A stretch of DNA of 64,000 nucleotides, taken from Bacteroides xylanisolvens XB1A (GTDB taxonomy: Bacteria > Bacteroidota > Bacteroidia > Bacteroidales > Bacteroidaceae). Below are positions 1 to 8,657 of this stretch, piece by piece. The translations under genes and the position numbers were made by a program. Below the pieces are notes generated by a model. It saw only the letters and a list, made by a program, of their open reading frames with translations. It did not search any database and had not been told where the DNA came from. The stretch is from positions 3,501,693-3,565,692 of the forward strand of contig NC_021017.1 of NCBI RefSeq assembly GCF_000210075.1, written 5' to 3'. The stretch's first letter is position 1, and the number at the start of each line of letters is the position of its first letter.

Positions 1-17
1 AATTAACACATATAATT

Positions 18-1970
18 ATGAAAAAGATTCTAAATGCTTTATTCTTGACACTGCTTGCGGTGTTCACATTTAGTTCATGTAGTGATGTACCGGCTCCTTA
101 TGATATATTGGGAGAAGGTGATGTTCCGGGATTGACGGGTGATGGTACGAAAGAAAATCCATATAGCATAGAAGCAGCACAACAGAAACAAGACGGTACA
201 ATTGCTTGGGTGCAAGGATATATTGTGGGTACTGTAGAAAATTACGAAGATCCTTCTGGAAGTGCAAAATTTGCAGCACCATTTACAGCTAAAAATAATC
301 TGTTGATAGCTGCTAGTGCAACAGAGACAAATGTAAAGAATTGTGTTTGCGTGCAATTAAGTTCTGGAACAGAGCTGTATTCGAAATTAAACCTTGCAGA
401 AAATGCCACTAATTTGGGACATATTCTTGCTATCCAGGGTTCATTGGAAAAATTCTATGGATTTCCAGGAGTGAAGAGTACAACTGCAGCGACATTAGAT
501 GGTAAAGATGTTGGTGGAAGTGGTGAAACAGATCCGGATAATCCTCTCGGACTGGATGATTCTAATCCTGTGAACTCATTCTCTGCTACTTTTGATGATG
601 CAGTAAATAATAACGATTATCTTTTGACAAACTGGTATAATGTAGCTGTTACTGGTGGCAGACGTTGGCAAGGAAAAATCTTTAATAATACAGATAAATA
701 TATTCAGGCTACTTCTTACAATGCTTCAGGTAGTAATTTTGAATGTTGGTTCGTAACTCCGGCTTTTAAGGTTGATGAAATCGCAGATAAGACTGTCTCT
801 TTCAAGTGTGCGGTTTATAATTATGCAACAGCAGCTGCTAATTCTAATTTGGAAGTTTACTTCTTGAAATTAGTGAATGGTAAGATGGAATCTAGTAAGC
901 TGACAATTGATGGGATGCCTACAACTGATAACACATGGGTGCCATTGGAAGCTAAGTTGGATAGTTATGCAGGACAAACGGGTTTTGTTGGATTCAAATA
1001 TACTAGTACAAGTAGCACAGAAGCTTTAAGCTATCGTTTAGATGATATTCAAGCAGGAAAAGGCCAAGGTGGTGGAGAAACCCCGGGAGAAGGTACAGAG
1101 TTATTAACTAATGGAGGATTTGAAAACTGGGCAGATGGATATCCGATAGGTTGGAAGTCTACATCTACAGCTGGTAATGCGACTCTTGAACAGTCTACTG
1201 ATAAACGGAGTGGTACGTATTCTGTTTTAGTAAAGGGAGTTTCATCAAGTAATAAGCGGCTTGGTAGCGCAGAAATGACATTAAAAGCTGGTACTTATAT
1301 GTTCTCTGCTTATTTTAAGGCTGCTACAGCAGATATAGCAAGTGCTCGTTTAGGCTATGTTCCTGTTGATGAGACTGGTAAAGCTGGAAGTTATGTATAT
1401 GATGCTGATTATGTAAATGGTATATCTAATGAAGATTGGGTTACGAAAAGCTTTACATTTACTTTAAGTGGAGAACAAAAGATATGCTTGGTTATCATGA
1501 ATTCGGGAAATCCAGGAAAAGATTTGTTAGTAGACGATGTTAGTTTAAAAACTGAAGATGGAGGTATTGTAGGAGGTGTGGAAGAACCTGATCCTGAACC
1601 GGGTGATGCTGATGGAACAGAAGCACATCCATATTCTGCTGCAGATGTAATAACACTTAATAGTACTCGGAAAGGTCCTTTTTATGTAAAGGCTTATATT
1701 GTTGGTGCTGCAGATGGTGCGATGAGTAAAATTCAAACATCTAATTTTAGTGTAGATACTAATATTGTAGTTGCTGACAAACAAGGTGAGACAGAAGTTA
1801 ATAAACTGGTTCCTGTACAGCTGCCTTCTGGGGCTATCCGTACAGCGTGGGCATTGAAAACGAATCCAGACAAGCTTGGAAAACAGGTTATTATTCAGGC
1901 TAATTTGGAAAACTATTTTAGTACTCCTGGATTGAAATCTCCAACTAGTATTACAGAGGTGGGGAAATAA
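18..1970 (+). CDS. Multidomain surface lipoprotein (OB-fold-like repeats plus choice-of-anchor J-like domain)
   Basis: The 650-aa product has a lipoprotein signal peptide with lipobox FSSC (Cys21) followed by SDVPAPYD, so it is probably an outer-membrane lipoprotein. Two related modules are visible. One lies at about residues 40-165 (GTKENPYSIEAA, VQGYIVG, LGHILAIQGSLEKF, PGVKS) and one at about 535-650 (GTEAHPYSAADV, VKAYIVG, LGKQVIIQANLENYF, PGLKS). They resemble the DUF6359/DUF5689 OB-fold-like family. Between them are a choice-of-anchor J-like beta-sandwich (about 185-345; SATFDD, CWFVTPAF) and a carbohydrate-binding-like sandwich (about 360-515; LLTNGGFENW). The next gene on the same strand is a secreted nuclease, so binding of extracellular nucleic acid or glycan is an inference. 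Genes further upstream are cut off by the window edge. The domain calls rest on motif recognition only. Confidence 0.75.
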   Translation: MKKILNALFLTLLAVFTFSSCSDVPAPYDILGEGDVPGLTGDGTKENPYSIEAAQQKQDGTIAWVQGYIVGTVENYEDPSGSAKFAAPFTAKNNLLIAASATETNVKNCVCVQLSSGTELYSKLNLAENATNLGHILAIQGSLEKFYGFPGVKSTTAATLDGKDVGGSGETDPDNPLGLDDSNPVNSFSATFDDAVNNNDYLLTNWYNVAVTGGRRWQGKIFNNTDKYIQATSYNASGSNFECWFVTPAFKVDEIADKTVSFKCAVYNYATAAANSNLEVYFLKLVNGKMESSKLTIDGMPTTDNTWVPLEAKLDSYAGQTGFVGFKYTSTSSTEALSYRLDDIQAGKGQGGGETPGEGTELLTNGGFENWADGYPIGWKSTSTAGNATLEQSTDKRSGTYSVLVKGVSSSNKRLGSAEMTLKAGTYMFSAYFKAATADIASARLGYVPVDETGKAGSYVYDADYVNGISNEDWVTKSFTFTLSGEQKICLVIMNSGNPGKDLLVDDVSLKTEDGGIVGGVEEPDPEPGDADGTEAHPYSAADVITLNSTRKGPFYVKAYIVGAADGAMSKIQTSNFSVDTNIVVADKQGETEVNKLVPVQLPSGAIRTAWALKTNPDKLGKQVIIQANLENYFSTPGLKSPTSITEVGK

Positions 1971-1991
1971 AAAATAGTTGTAAGATACAAG

Positions 1992-2022
1992 AAAGCTGCC
2001 CTCCACAAGAGTGGCAGCTTTT
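1992..2022 (+). terminator. Rho-independent terminator after the lipoprotein gene
   Basis: AAAGCTGCC (1992-2000) pairs with GGCAGCTTT (2013-2021) across a 12-nt loop, and T residues follow. It lies 22 bp after the stop of the preceding gene. A GTG at 2011 could extend the next frame, but it falls inside this stem, which argues against that start for the nuclease gene. Confidence 0.8.
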
Positions 2023-2067
2023 CATCTTTTGATGATTAATTATAATTTAATGTTTAGGAAGAAGGAA

Positions 2068-2916
2068 ATGAAGTATAGAGGAATTAATGTGTGGGTAGCT
2101 TGTTTGTGTTTGCTTTTAGCTGCTTGTGATAAAGATGAAAACAACAACTCCAATAATTTTGCCACCGGCATCGTAGAACTCCCTGCCCTTCGTAATGGTG
2201 CAAACGATGTGTTTGTAACTCATTATACCACATTCAATGGGCAGAAAGTAACCTCTTTCAGTATGGAATACGATAAGAGTAAGAAACATTCCCGTTGGAT
2301 TGCATTCCGGTTTGACAATCAAACAAAACAGCAAAATGTATCACGTAGTGATGAGCCTTTTGATGCTGATCCAGCTATTGGTTCACAGTATCAACGTGTA
2401 CAAGCAGATTTTGGAAAACAAGGTTATGACAGAGGACATCTTTGTGCTTCCGCCGACAGACTTTATTCACGTGAGGTAAATGAACAGACTTTTTATTACA
2501 CTAATATGAGTCCTCAACGAAATAAATTTAATACAGGCATTTGGTTGACTTTGGAGGGACAAGTGCAATCATGGGGGCGTAGCTGTACAGCTTCAGATAC
2601 TTTGTATGTAGTAAAAGGAGGAACGATTGATAAGGAAGATCAGATCAGAGGATATATTAGTAACGACCGTAGCAAGCCCATTCCTAGATATTATTATATG
2701 GCTTTGTTGTTTAAAAAAGGAGATTCATTCAAAGCGATCGCTTTTTGGATGGAGCATACCGACACTCCGAAATCAACAAAGTTAGTTGATTATGCATTAT
2801 CAATAGACGAACTGGAAAAAAAGACAGGAATTGATTTCTTTCCGAATCTGAATGATAATTTAGAAAATGCGCTTGAGGCTACGTATTCAACAAAAGCGTG
2901 GCCGGGATTGGAATAA
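2068..2916 (+). CDS. DNA/RNA non-specific endonuclease lipoprotein (NUC1/DRGH family)
   Basis: This is a 282-aa product counted from the ATG at 2068. That start follows AGGAAGAAGGAA and gives a clean lipoprotein signal (VACLCLLLAAC then DKDENNN); the longer GTG frame begins inside the upstream terminator. The motif YDRGHLCASADR carries the catalytic His (about residue 124) of the beta-beta-alpha-metal NUC1 family. The downstream stretch YYTNMSPQRNKFN supplies the Asn expected for the metal site. Family members cut DNA and RNA with no sequence preference. The acidic residues after the Cys suggest surface display, so the role is probably nutrient scavenging from extracellular nucleic acid. It shares direction with the upstream lipoprotein gene but a terminator separates them. 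Confidence 0.9.
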   Translation: MKYRGINVWVACLCLLLAACDKDENNNSNNFATGIVELPALRNGANDVFVTHYTTFNGQKVTSFSMEYDKSKKHSRWIAFRFDNQTKQQNVSRSDEPFDADPAIGSQYQRVQADFGKQGYDRGHLCASADRLYSREVNEQTFYYTNMSPQRNKFNTGIWLTLEGQVQSWGRSCTASDTLYVVKGGTIDKEDQIRGYISNDRSKPIPRYYYMALLFKKGDSFKAIAFWMEHTDTPKSTKLVDYALSIDELEKKTGIDFFPNLNDNLENALEATYSTKAWPGLE

Positions 2917-2964
2917 GATCACCACGTTAATAATAACAGTCTCTTTGTCAAGGCAGGGTATACT

Positions 2965-4517
2965 TCAGGATGCTACCACCCATTTCTCGATATTACGGGT
3001 TTTCTCACTGAAGTTAATTCCTATCTTGAATAGTTTGCGTCCATCCGCTTCGAAAGGCAGCGCATAGCGTTTGTTGTTAATCTGCTGCAAAGCCTCTTCT
3101 GCTGTTCCGTTTAGCTTGAATTCCATAATATAAATGAATTTGTCTGTTTGCAGAATGAGATCTACACGTCCGTTATTGGTGTGGTATTCCACTTTGGTAT
3201 AGAAACCAACCAATTTGAAAACAATGAAAAGCACGTTCTCATAATGTAATTCCTGATTTCGGATAACTTCGTAAGTCGTATCGGCGAAGAAACTCTGAAG
3301 GCGGCGGAAGAAAGAATCATAATCACCTATCTCTATTTCATGGACAAACTTTTGAATCTCAAACGGGGATTCTACCTTATTCACATTTGCATAAAAAGGA
3401 AGTAGAAAACGAATGAATCCTTCTTCTACTTCACGGTTGGGGAAACCTAAACGGTATATGCCAAAACGTTCGTCATATCCTTTAATGGTGAGGTATCCGC
3501 TTTGGTAAATCACTGGAATCGGGTTGGTTGATTCGGAGTCGATGCTATTCAGTACTTGTGCATCAGTTTCTTCGTGTGCCATCCGTTCCAGATCATAATG
3601 ATGCTTTTTTAGTAACTTAACCAGATAGGTAGGTGTCCCCGTCTCAAACCAATAACTGCCGAATTCTTTATATTTGAAAGCGTTGAGCAGACTAAACGGA
3701 TTATATATACCGATAGAATTATGTGTAAAATGATAGCCATCATAATATTCTTTTAGTTTTGTACAGAGCTTGTCATACGACAAACCTTGCGTCTCTGCAA
3801 ACTCATGAAGTTCGATATCTAAGTTTTCATGAAGCTCCTGATCGCTGACACCGCAGATTTCAACATAATCTTTTCGCATTGAGATGTCATCCAAATTATT
3901 CAAGTCGCTAAACACACTGACTTTGCCAAACTTTGTAACGCCGGTCAAGAACGCAAACTTTATATAGCCATCCATTGTTTTGAGTGCCCCATAGAAAGGT
4001 TTTAAAGTATCCCGGAATTGTTTTTGTAATTCTTCGTTGCCGATGGCTTGCAACATGGGCTTATCATATTCATCTACCAAAATAACTACGCGTTGTCCTG
4101 CCTGCTTGCAGGCGCGTTCTATGATACCGGCAAAACGCAGGGAAAATGAGCGTTCGGATGGCTCGGCACCATAGAGCTTTTCCCATGCAGTCAACGATTT
4201 TTCGAGTATATTATCCAGACTTTCCGGCGTATCATATTTTTCGATATTAAGGTCCAGATGTAGTATCGGATATTTAATCCAATCCTTTTCCAACCTTTCT
4301 ACAGCCAGTCCTGTAAACAGTTCTTTTTTCCTTGAAAATAGGCTTCAAGAGTAGAGATGAGCAGACTCTTTCCGAAGCGGCGCGGGCGGCTTAAGAAATA
4401 GTAACTACCGGTTTTTACCATTTGATACATCAAAGCCGTTTTATCAATATATAAATAGCCGTCATTACGAATCTTTTCGAAATTCTGTATGCCAATGGGA
4501 TAAATTTTAGTGCTCAT
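2965..4517 (-). pseudogene. AAA-ATPase-like / PD-(D/E)XK nuclease protein, split by a -1 frameshift
   Basis: The N-terminal part (4517 to 4299) has YIDKTALMYQ and the Walker A-like SRPRRFGKSLL, then stops. The rest (frame ending at 2965) has VVILVDEYDKPML (Walker B-like), LTGVTKFGKVSVFSDLNNL and a C-terminal nuclease-like GRVDLILQ...YIMEFKLNG. Joining the frames at 4323-4329 gives about 518 aa, close to the intact 521-aa paralogue next door, and restores GKKELFTGLAVERLEKDW, which aligns with GKKDLFQGLAMERLEKEW. The domains match PF09820 and PF08011, a family with very many copies in Bacteroides and no settled function. It is transcribed divergently from its paralogue; CAAAGATA at 4545-4552 is a possible minus-strand -7 box. 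It could be a real pseudogene, a sequencing indel in an A tract, or a recoded gene. Confidence 0.8.
4323..4329 (-). promoter_or_regulatory. A AAA AAG slippery heptamer at the frame break
   Basis: On the minus strand the zero frame reads GGA AAA AAG AAC, so the heptamer A AAA AAG is exactly in the X XXY YYZ register used for bacterial -1 frameshifting. A one-base slip enters the frame that encodes the rest of the protein, with no stop in between. I see no strong upstream Shine-Dalgarno stimulator and only a weak downstream CTGT/ACAG hairpin, so a plain deletion in an A run is equally possible. Confidence 0.35.
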
Positions 4518-4646
4518 ATACTCCGGTTTTATAAATCAATTACACAAAGATAATAAATTTCCGGGTACTTCATTGCTTTTAAAAAGAGGAAAGTATAAGT
4601 ATAGTTTGCTTTTAACTGAATGAAGTGTAGAAAACAGTACGTACTG

Positions 4647-4677
4647 TTTGAAGTCTATATTTTAATGCCTATATTTG
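4647..4677 (+). promoter_or_regulatory. Bacteroides-type promoter for the intact AAA/PD-(D/E)XK gene
   Basis: TTTG at 4647-4650, a 19-bp spacer and TATATTTG at 4670-4677 match the Bacteroides primary sigma consensus TTTG-N19-TAnnTTTG. The start codon lies 31 bp further on, with ATAAGGATAG as a weak ribosome-binding region. Confidence 0.7.
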
Positions 4678-4708
4678 TCTACATTTCAATTTTATAAGGA
4701 TAGGCATT

Positions 4709-6274
4709 ATGGATACTACTTTCAGAATATACCCGATAGGGATACAGAATTTTGAAGACTTACGCAATAATAACAACGTTTATGTAGATAAGACGGAGTT
4801 GATTTATCGTTTGGCTAATACCAATAAGGTTTATTTTTTGAGTCGTCCCCGTCGTTTTGGAAAAAGTTTGCTGGTGTCCACTCTTGATGCTTATTTTCGG
4901 GGGAAGAAGGACTTGTTTCAAGGTTTGGCAATGGAGCGTTTGGAGAAAGAGTGGAATGTTTATCCGGTGTTGCACCTTGATTTCAGTATGACAAAGTACA
5001 CAGCACTTTCCGACCTTTTGGGACAGTTGAATCTGAATCTATACGATTGGGAAAAACTCTATGGAAAGGAAGAAGTAGAAGGTACGCCGGCGGAACGTTT
5101 CCGGGGAGTGATTCGTCGTGCTTATGAACAGACGGGCAAACCGGTAGTAGTACTTATTGACGAATACGATGCTCCTTTATTAGACAGTAACCATTTGCCG
5201 GAACTGCAAAATGAACTTCGAGAAGAAATGCGGAAATTCTTTAGTCCCTTGAAAGCGCAAGGAGAATATCTTCGTTTCCTTTTCCTGACAGGTATTAGCA
5301 AATTCAGTCAAATGAGTATTTTCAGTGAACTGAATAATTTGCAGAATATCAGCATGAGAGATGATTATAGTGCTATCTGTGGCATAACCGAACGGGAATT
5401 GCGTACACAATTGAAAACTGATATTGAAATGATGGCACAGGCTAATAATGAAACCTACGAGGAGGCTTGTACGCATTTGAAGCAGCAGTATGACGGATAT
5501 CATTTTAGTGAGAACTGCGAAGACATTTACAATCCATTCAGTTTGTTCAATGCTTTTGCACAGAAGAAATATGCCAATTTCTGGTTTTCTACCGGGACAC
5601 CTACTTTTTTAATTAATATATTGCAGCAGAGTAATTTTGATATTCGCGAATTGGATGGTGCAACGGCTACTGCAGAACAGTTTGATGCGCCAACGAGTGT
5701 TATTACCGATCCTCTTCCTGTACTTTATCAAAGCGGCTATCTTACCATCAAGGGATATGATCCGGAGTTCCAACTCTACACATTGGCTTATCCTAACAAA
5801 GAAGTGCGGAAAGGATTCATAGAATCTCTTATGCCCGCGTATGTGCATTTACCTGCCCGTGAGAATACCTTTTATGTAGTCTCTTTTATCAAGGATTTGC
5901 GTGCCGGAAAACTGACCGAATGTCTGGAGAGAATAAGGTCTTTCTTTGCTTCAATTCCCAATGATTTGGAAAATAAGCAGGAAAAACATTATCAGACAAT
6001 TTTCTATTTGTTGTTCCGTTTGATGGGGCAGTATGTAGATACAGAGGTGAAAAGTGCAATCGGACGGGCAGACGTGGTAGTAAAGATGCAAGATGCCATT
6101 TATGTCTTTGAATTTAAGGTAGATGGAACTCCGGAGGAAGCACTGGAGCAAATAAATAGTAAGGGATATATTATTCCTTATCAGCCTGATCATCGGAAAG
6201 TTGTAAAAATAGGAGTTAACTTCGATAGTACGACAAGAAGTATCGGTGATTGGAAAATTGTAGAAGAAGTATAA
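4709..6274 (+). CDS. AAA-ATPase-like / PD-(D/E)XK nuclease family protein (intact paralogue)
   Basis: The 521-aa product has no signal peptide and is cytoplasmic. The N-terminal YVDKTELIYR and SRPRRFGKSLLVS form the family's Walker A-like region. VVVLIDEYDAPLL is the Walker B-like strand, and FLTGISKFSQMSIFSELNNL is a conserved family segment. The C-terminus has the PD-(D/E)XK-like GRADVVVK...YVFEFKVDGTPEEALEQI. Families PF09820 and PF08011 are multi-copy in Bacteroides and of unknown role; selfish or defence roles are only speculation. It is divergent from the frameshifted paralogue and has its own good promoter. Its lower identity to that neighbour in the middle portion suggests old duplication or separate acquisition, not a recent tandem copy. 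Confidence 0.85.
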   Translation: MDTTFRIYPIGIQNFEDLRNNNNVYVDKTELIYRLANTNKVYFLSRPRRFGKSLLVSTLDAYFRGKKDLFQGLAMERLEKEWNVYPVLHLDFSMTKYTALSDLLGQLNLNLYDWEKLYGKEEVEGTPAERFRGVIRRAYEQTGKPVVVLIDEYDAPLLDSNHLPELQNELREEMRKFFSPLKAQGEYLRFLFLTGISKFSQMSIFSELNNLQNISMRDDYSAICGITERELRTQLKTDIEMMAQANNETYEEACTHLKQQYDGYHFSENCEDIYNPFSLFNAFAQKKYANFWFSTGTPTFLINILQQSNFDIRELDGATATAEQFDAPTSVITDPLPVLYQSGYLTIKGYDPEFQLYTLAYPNKEVRKGFIESLMPAYVHLPARENTFYVVSFIKDLRAGKLTECLERIRSFFASIPNDLENKQEKHYQTIFYLLFRLMGQYVDTEVKSAIGRADVVVKMQDAIYVFEFKVDGTPEEALEQINSKGYIIPYQPDHRKVVKIGVNFDSTTRSIGDWKIVEEV

Positions 6275-6440
6275 TTCTTTCTCTCCCTATTGATTTCATC
6301 AATTCCTCTTTCAACCTATCACCATCGTTCTGAAACTCTTTATTCATCGTATTTACAGAGTGGTGATAGAGGATTTGATCCAAATCATCATATTCTACCT
6401 ATTCTAAATATGTTTCATGCGGCTTGCCGAATATCACTGC

Positions 6441-6900
6441 AAATATTCCTCTAAAAAAAGTTTTGCGATGTTTTTACTCTAACACCCTCACCTATTAGCT
6501 CAAACAGTTTATCCATCATGGTTACAGGTGTGAGGGTAAGGGTGAGGGTAAAAAGTTACCCTCACCCTGTCTAGTAATTACTTACTGGAGAATTTCCAGT
6601 TGAGGCCAGTCCCGCTTTGTTTCATTGCTTGGGACAAAGTGTTTCACACCGAGAAACAAAGTGTTTCGCTACTTGAAACACTCTGTCTTGCTATAGGAAA
6701 CAAAGTGTATACCTATATCCTTTAAACTTCAGGTTTAATCAGTCAACTAAAATCAGGACGAGACAGGAAGAGGTAGGGTGAGGGTAAAAAGTTACCCTCA
6801 CTCTTACCCTCACACCTGTAACCATGATGGATAAACGGTTTGAGCTAATGGGTGAGGGTGTTAGAGTAAAAACATCGCAAACTTTTTTCTGGATATTTAA
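6441..6900. repeat. Large imperfect inverted repeat with arms of about 130 bp
   Basis: The left arm (about 6441-6572) and right arm (about 6761-6900) are reverse complements with few mismatches. Both include the CACCCTCACC and GTTACAGGTGTGAGGGTAAG segments. Each arm also carries its own 13-bp stem, AGGGTGAGGGTAA / TTACCCTCACCCT with loop AAAG (6539-6568 and 6775-6804; the right copy has one mismatch). The roughly 190-bp centre holds a 22-bp hairpin array. No open frame of note lies here. The function is unknown; a mobile or REP-like intergenic element is an inference. Confidence 0.85.
6618..6705. repeat. Four 22-bp hairpin-forming tandem repeats
   Basis: Copies start at 6618, 6640, 6662 and 6684, exactly 22 bp apart. 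The unit is TGTTTC-N7-GAAACA plus 3 bp. The second copy forms TGTTTC/GAAACA around ACACCGA; the third forms AGTGTTTC/GAAACACT around GCTACTT; the first and fourth are imperfect. A related four-copy array with the same period lies at 15033-15117. Confidence 0.75.
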
Positions 6901-7062
6901 AGGCCGAAATGCTCTGAAGTAATTAGCACTCTTTGACTTCATCGCAGAGATGCGATTTTGTTCCTTTCTGTTTCAGAAATGAATAAACTATGCTATCGTT
7001 AATTATACCTCGCCACTATGCTACTTTTATTTTTTCTTCTTGCCTATATTATTTTTTTGATT

Positions 7063-7154
7063 GCCTAATGAGTTTTCGTTTGAGTTAAGTCAAGCGATAG
7101 TTCAACTTAAGTTAAGCGTTCGTTCGACTTAAGTCAAACGAAAACTCATTAGGC
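7063..7154. repeat. 29-bp inverted repeat forming a long hairpin
   Basis: Arms 7063-7091 and 7126-7154 are reverse complements with a single mismatch. They begin and end with GCCTAATGAGTTTTCG and its complement. The 34-bp centre contains the palindrome AACTTAAGTT. A smaller hairpin, CTAATGA/TCATTAG, lies at 7197-7212. The stretch from 7155 to about 7460 is otherwise AT-rich with no gene seen. Confidence 0.85.
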
Positions 7155-7466
7155 TATGAAATACATATTAATAGGCAAGCAATTACCTAAAAGTAACTAA
7201 TGAAATCATTAGTGGCAATTGATTCAAAACCAACATCAGTTGAGTAAGTGACTCACCCAATCAACCGTTGAACTAAATAAATTATCTCATTAGCTTGCGG
7301 AAACGAACGAGTTCTAGCTCAAAACCGGCACGGAAATGAATCAATTTTTAGGGATATGGCTGTCCTGAACCAAATCCCCCAAGAATTACAACTGAGCCGG
7401 CTTGCTGAATATACATAATTTCCTGCATTTATTTCCATATTTCCACTGCATCTAAAAAAATATGTA

Positions 7467-7474
7467 TATCTTTG
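7467..7474 (+). promoter_or_regulatory. Possible promoter -7 element upstream of a structured leader
   Basis: TATCTTTG matches the TAnnTTTG Bacteroides -7 box. No convincing TTTG is seen 19-21 bp upstream, so the call is tentative. A start near 7481 would give a leader of about 430 nt before the HTH gene at 7907. Confidence 0.4.
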
Positions 7475-7480
7475 TCATAC

Positions 7481-7795
7481 GCTTTCTGCTCATCAGCGTG
7501 ATGAAACTAGCGGGAGGCGGTATATATTACTAAAATAGGAATATGTAAGTGTTATCTCTCGGAATCAGAATCTAGCGATTTAAACCAAGGAGAGATGATG
7601 CGGCAGATATTCCACGTTAACGGCTTATATCAACATATCCGTAAAAGATGTGTTATATATAAACGATTGACGTGGGTGTCTGTTGTCATTATTATCTTTT
7701 GGGAGGGTTTCGCTAGACCTTGATTCCGGATAATGGTGCAACAGCATTCACGTCTTTCTTATGTCCGGCCGGTTATGATTACCCCAGAAAATTTA
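7481..7795 (+). ncRNA. Candidate structured RNA or long leader upstream of the HTH gene
   Basis: No protein frame fits. Several pairings are visible. ATCTCTC near 7553 pairs with GGAGAGAT near 7590. CCACGTTAACGG near 7611 and the later GATTGACGTGGG close a larger helix around the imperfect ATATCAACAT / ATGTGTTATAT pair. A possible promoter precedes it and the HTH gene follows. It could be a free small RNA, a regulatory leader or decayed DNA. I do not recognise an Rfam family. Confidence 0.3.
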
Positions 7796-7906
7796 ACCTA
7801 ACCAATTACCTGCCTGCCTGAAATACAGAAAACGTGTATGCCCGTTGTGCCACATAAACAGAATAATATCAATCTTTATTGTGGAACACATTAAAACAAA
7901 AGCATT

Positions 7907-8356
7907 ATGCCAAAATGGATTAGCGTAGAAGAAGCGGCGGCCAAGTATGGAATCAACAAAGAAGTTATTTGGCTTTGGGCAGAGATGAAAAGATTCCCGA
8001 TGTCCTATGAGAAAGGCATCACCACTGTCGATGAAGAAAGCCTTATCGGATTTCTTCATCAGAATAAGGATCGAATTACAGCCGAGTATATCGACACATT
8101 GGAAGAACTATGTATTGAAAAAGCAAATATCTGTAACTTATATGTTAAAATTATTGGCTGTCAGGACAAGGAACTCTTGTGTCAAAGGGAACAAATTGTC
8201 CGAATGAAAGAGATACAAACAGCTATGAAAAGGCAAAACAGCCGACTCCGGGATTGCGAGAAAGTGTTCACGGAATATGAAGAGAACTTTAGTACCTGCT
8301 GGATTGGAAGAATCTGCGCTCACTTAAGGCGACTGATACGGTTGATGCGACGGTAA
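7907..8356 (+). CDS. Small protein with MerR/excisionase-like HTH and coiled coil
   Basis: The product has 149 aa and no signal peptide. Residues 1-55 (MPKWISVEEAAAKYGINKEV, then WLWAEMKRFP) look like the winged HTH of excisionase or MerR-type proteins. The segment ESLIGFLHQNKDR resembles the end of that domain. Residues 60-125 are predicted helical and rich in Lys and Glu, probably a coiled coil. The C-terminus is strongly basic (HLRRLIRLMRR). It is a DNA-binding protein by inference, with unknown targets. It sits between the structured region upstream and the 26-bp repeats that precede the outer-membrane protein gene. Those repeats are plausible but unproven binding sites. Confidence 0.65.
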   Translation: MPKWISVEEAAAKYGINKEVIWLWAEMKRFPMSYEKGITTVDEESLIGFLHQNKDRITAEYIDTLEELCIEKANICNLYVKIIGCQDKELLCQREQIVRMKEIQTAMKRQNSRLRDCEKVFTEYEENFSTCWIGRICAHLRRLIRLMRR

Positions 8357-8398
8357 ATACCATCCTATCTCATTTTAAATATGGAATAACTGATACCG

Positions 8399-8502
8399 TT
8401 GAACAGAAATGTCTAAAAGTACTCTTGAATAGAAACATTTAAAGATGCCCCTGAATAGATATATTTAAAGATATCCCTGAACAAAAATGTTTAAAAATAC
8501 TA
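8399..8502. repeat. Four 26-bp imperfect tandem repeats
   Basis: Units at 8399-8424, 8425-8450, 8451-8476 and 8477-8502 share the pattern YTGAAYARAAAYRTTTAAARATRCCC. They lie about 60 bp upstream of the promoter for the outer-membrane protein gene, and 26 bp is about 2.5 helical turns. They could be activator sites or a decayed repeat. Confidence 0.75.
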
Positions 8503-8560
8503 GAAATATACTGTAGTAAGATTTTTTATCCATTCGTTTTATATTCTTAACTCCGAAAAA

Positions 8561-8591
8561 TTCGTAAGTGTGGATAAACCAACTACTTTTG
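8561..8591 (+). promoter_or_regulatory. Bacteroides-type promoter for the outer-membrane protein gene
   Basis: TTCG (8561-8564, one mismatch to TTTG), a 19-bp spacer and TACTTTTG (8584-8591) fit the Bacteroides consensus. The ATG is 66 bp beyond. Confidence 0.6.
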
Positions 8592-8657
8592 ACCTTCAAC
8601 TTTGCAGCATTTTTGAATGTCCTGCGTCTAATAAACATAAACTAAATATTTCTAGTC

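Noticed and set aside
2011..2067. GTG start extending the nuclease gene upstream
   Set aside because: The GTG lies inside the terminator stem of the previous gene, and the ATG at 2068 gives a proper lipoprotein signal with a better ribosome-binding site.
7793..8059. 88-aa minus-strand frame over the HTH gene start
   Set aside because: It overlaps the HTH gene, which has a clear DNA-binding motif. The antisense frame shows no signal or domain.
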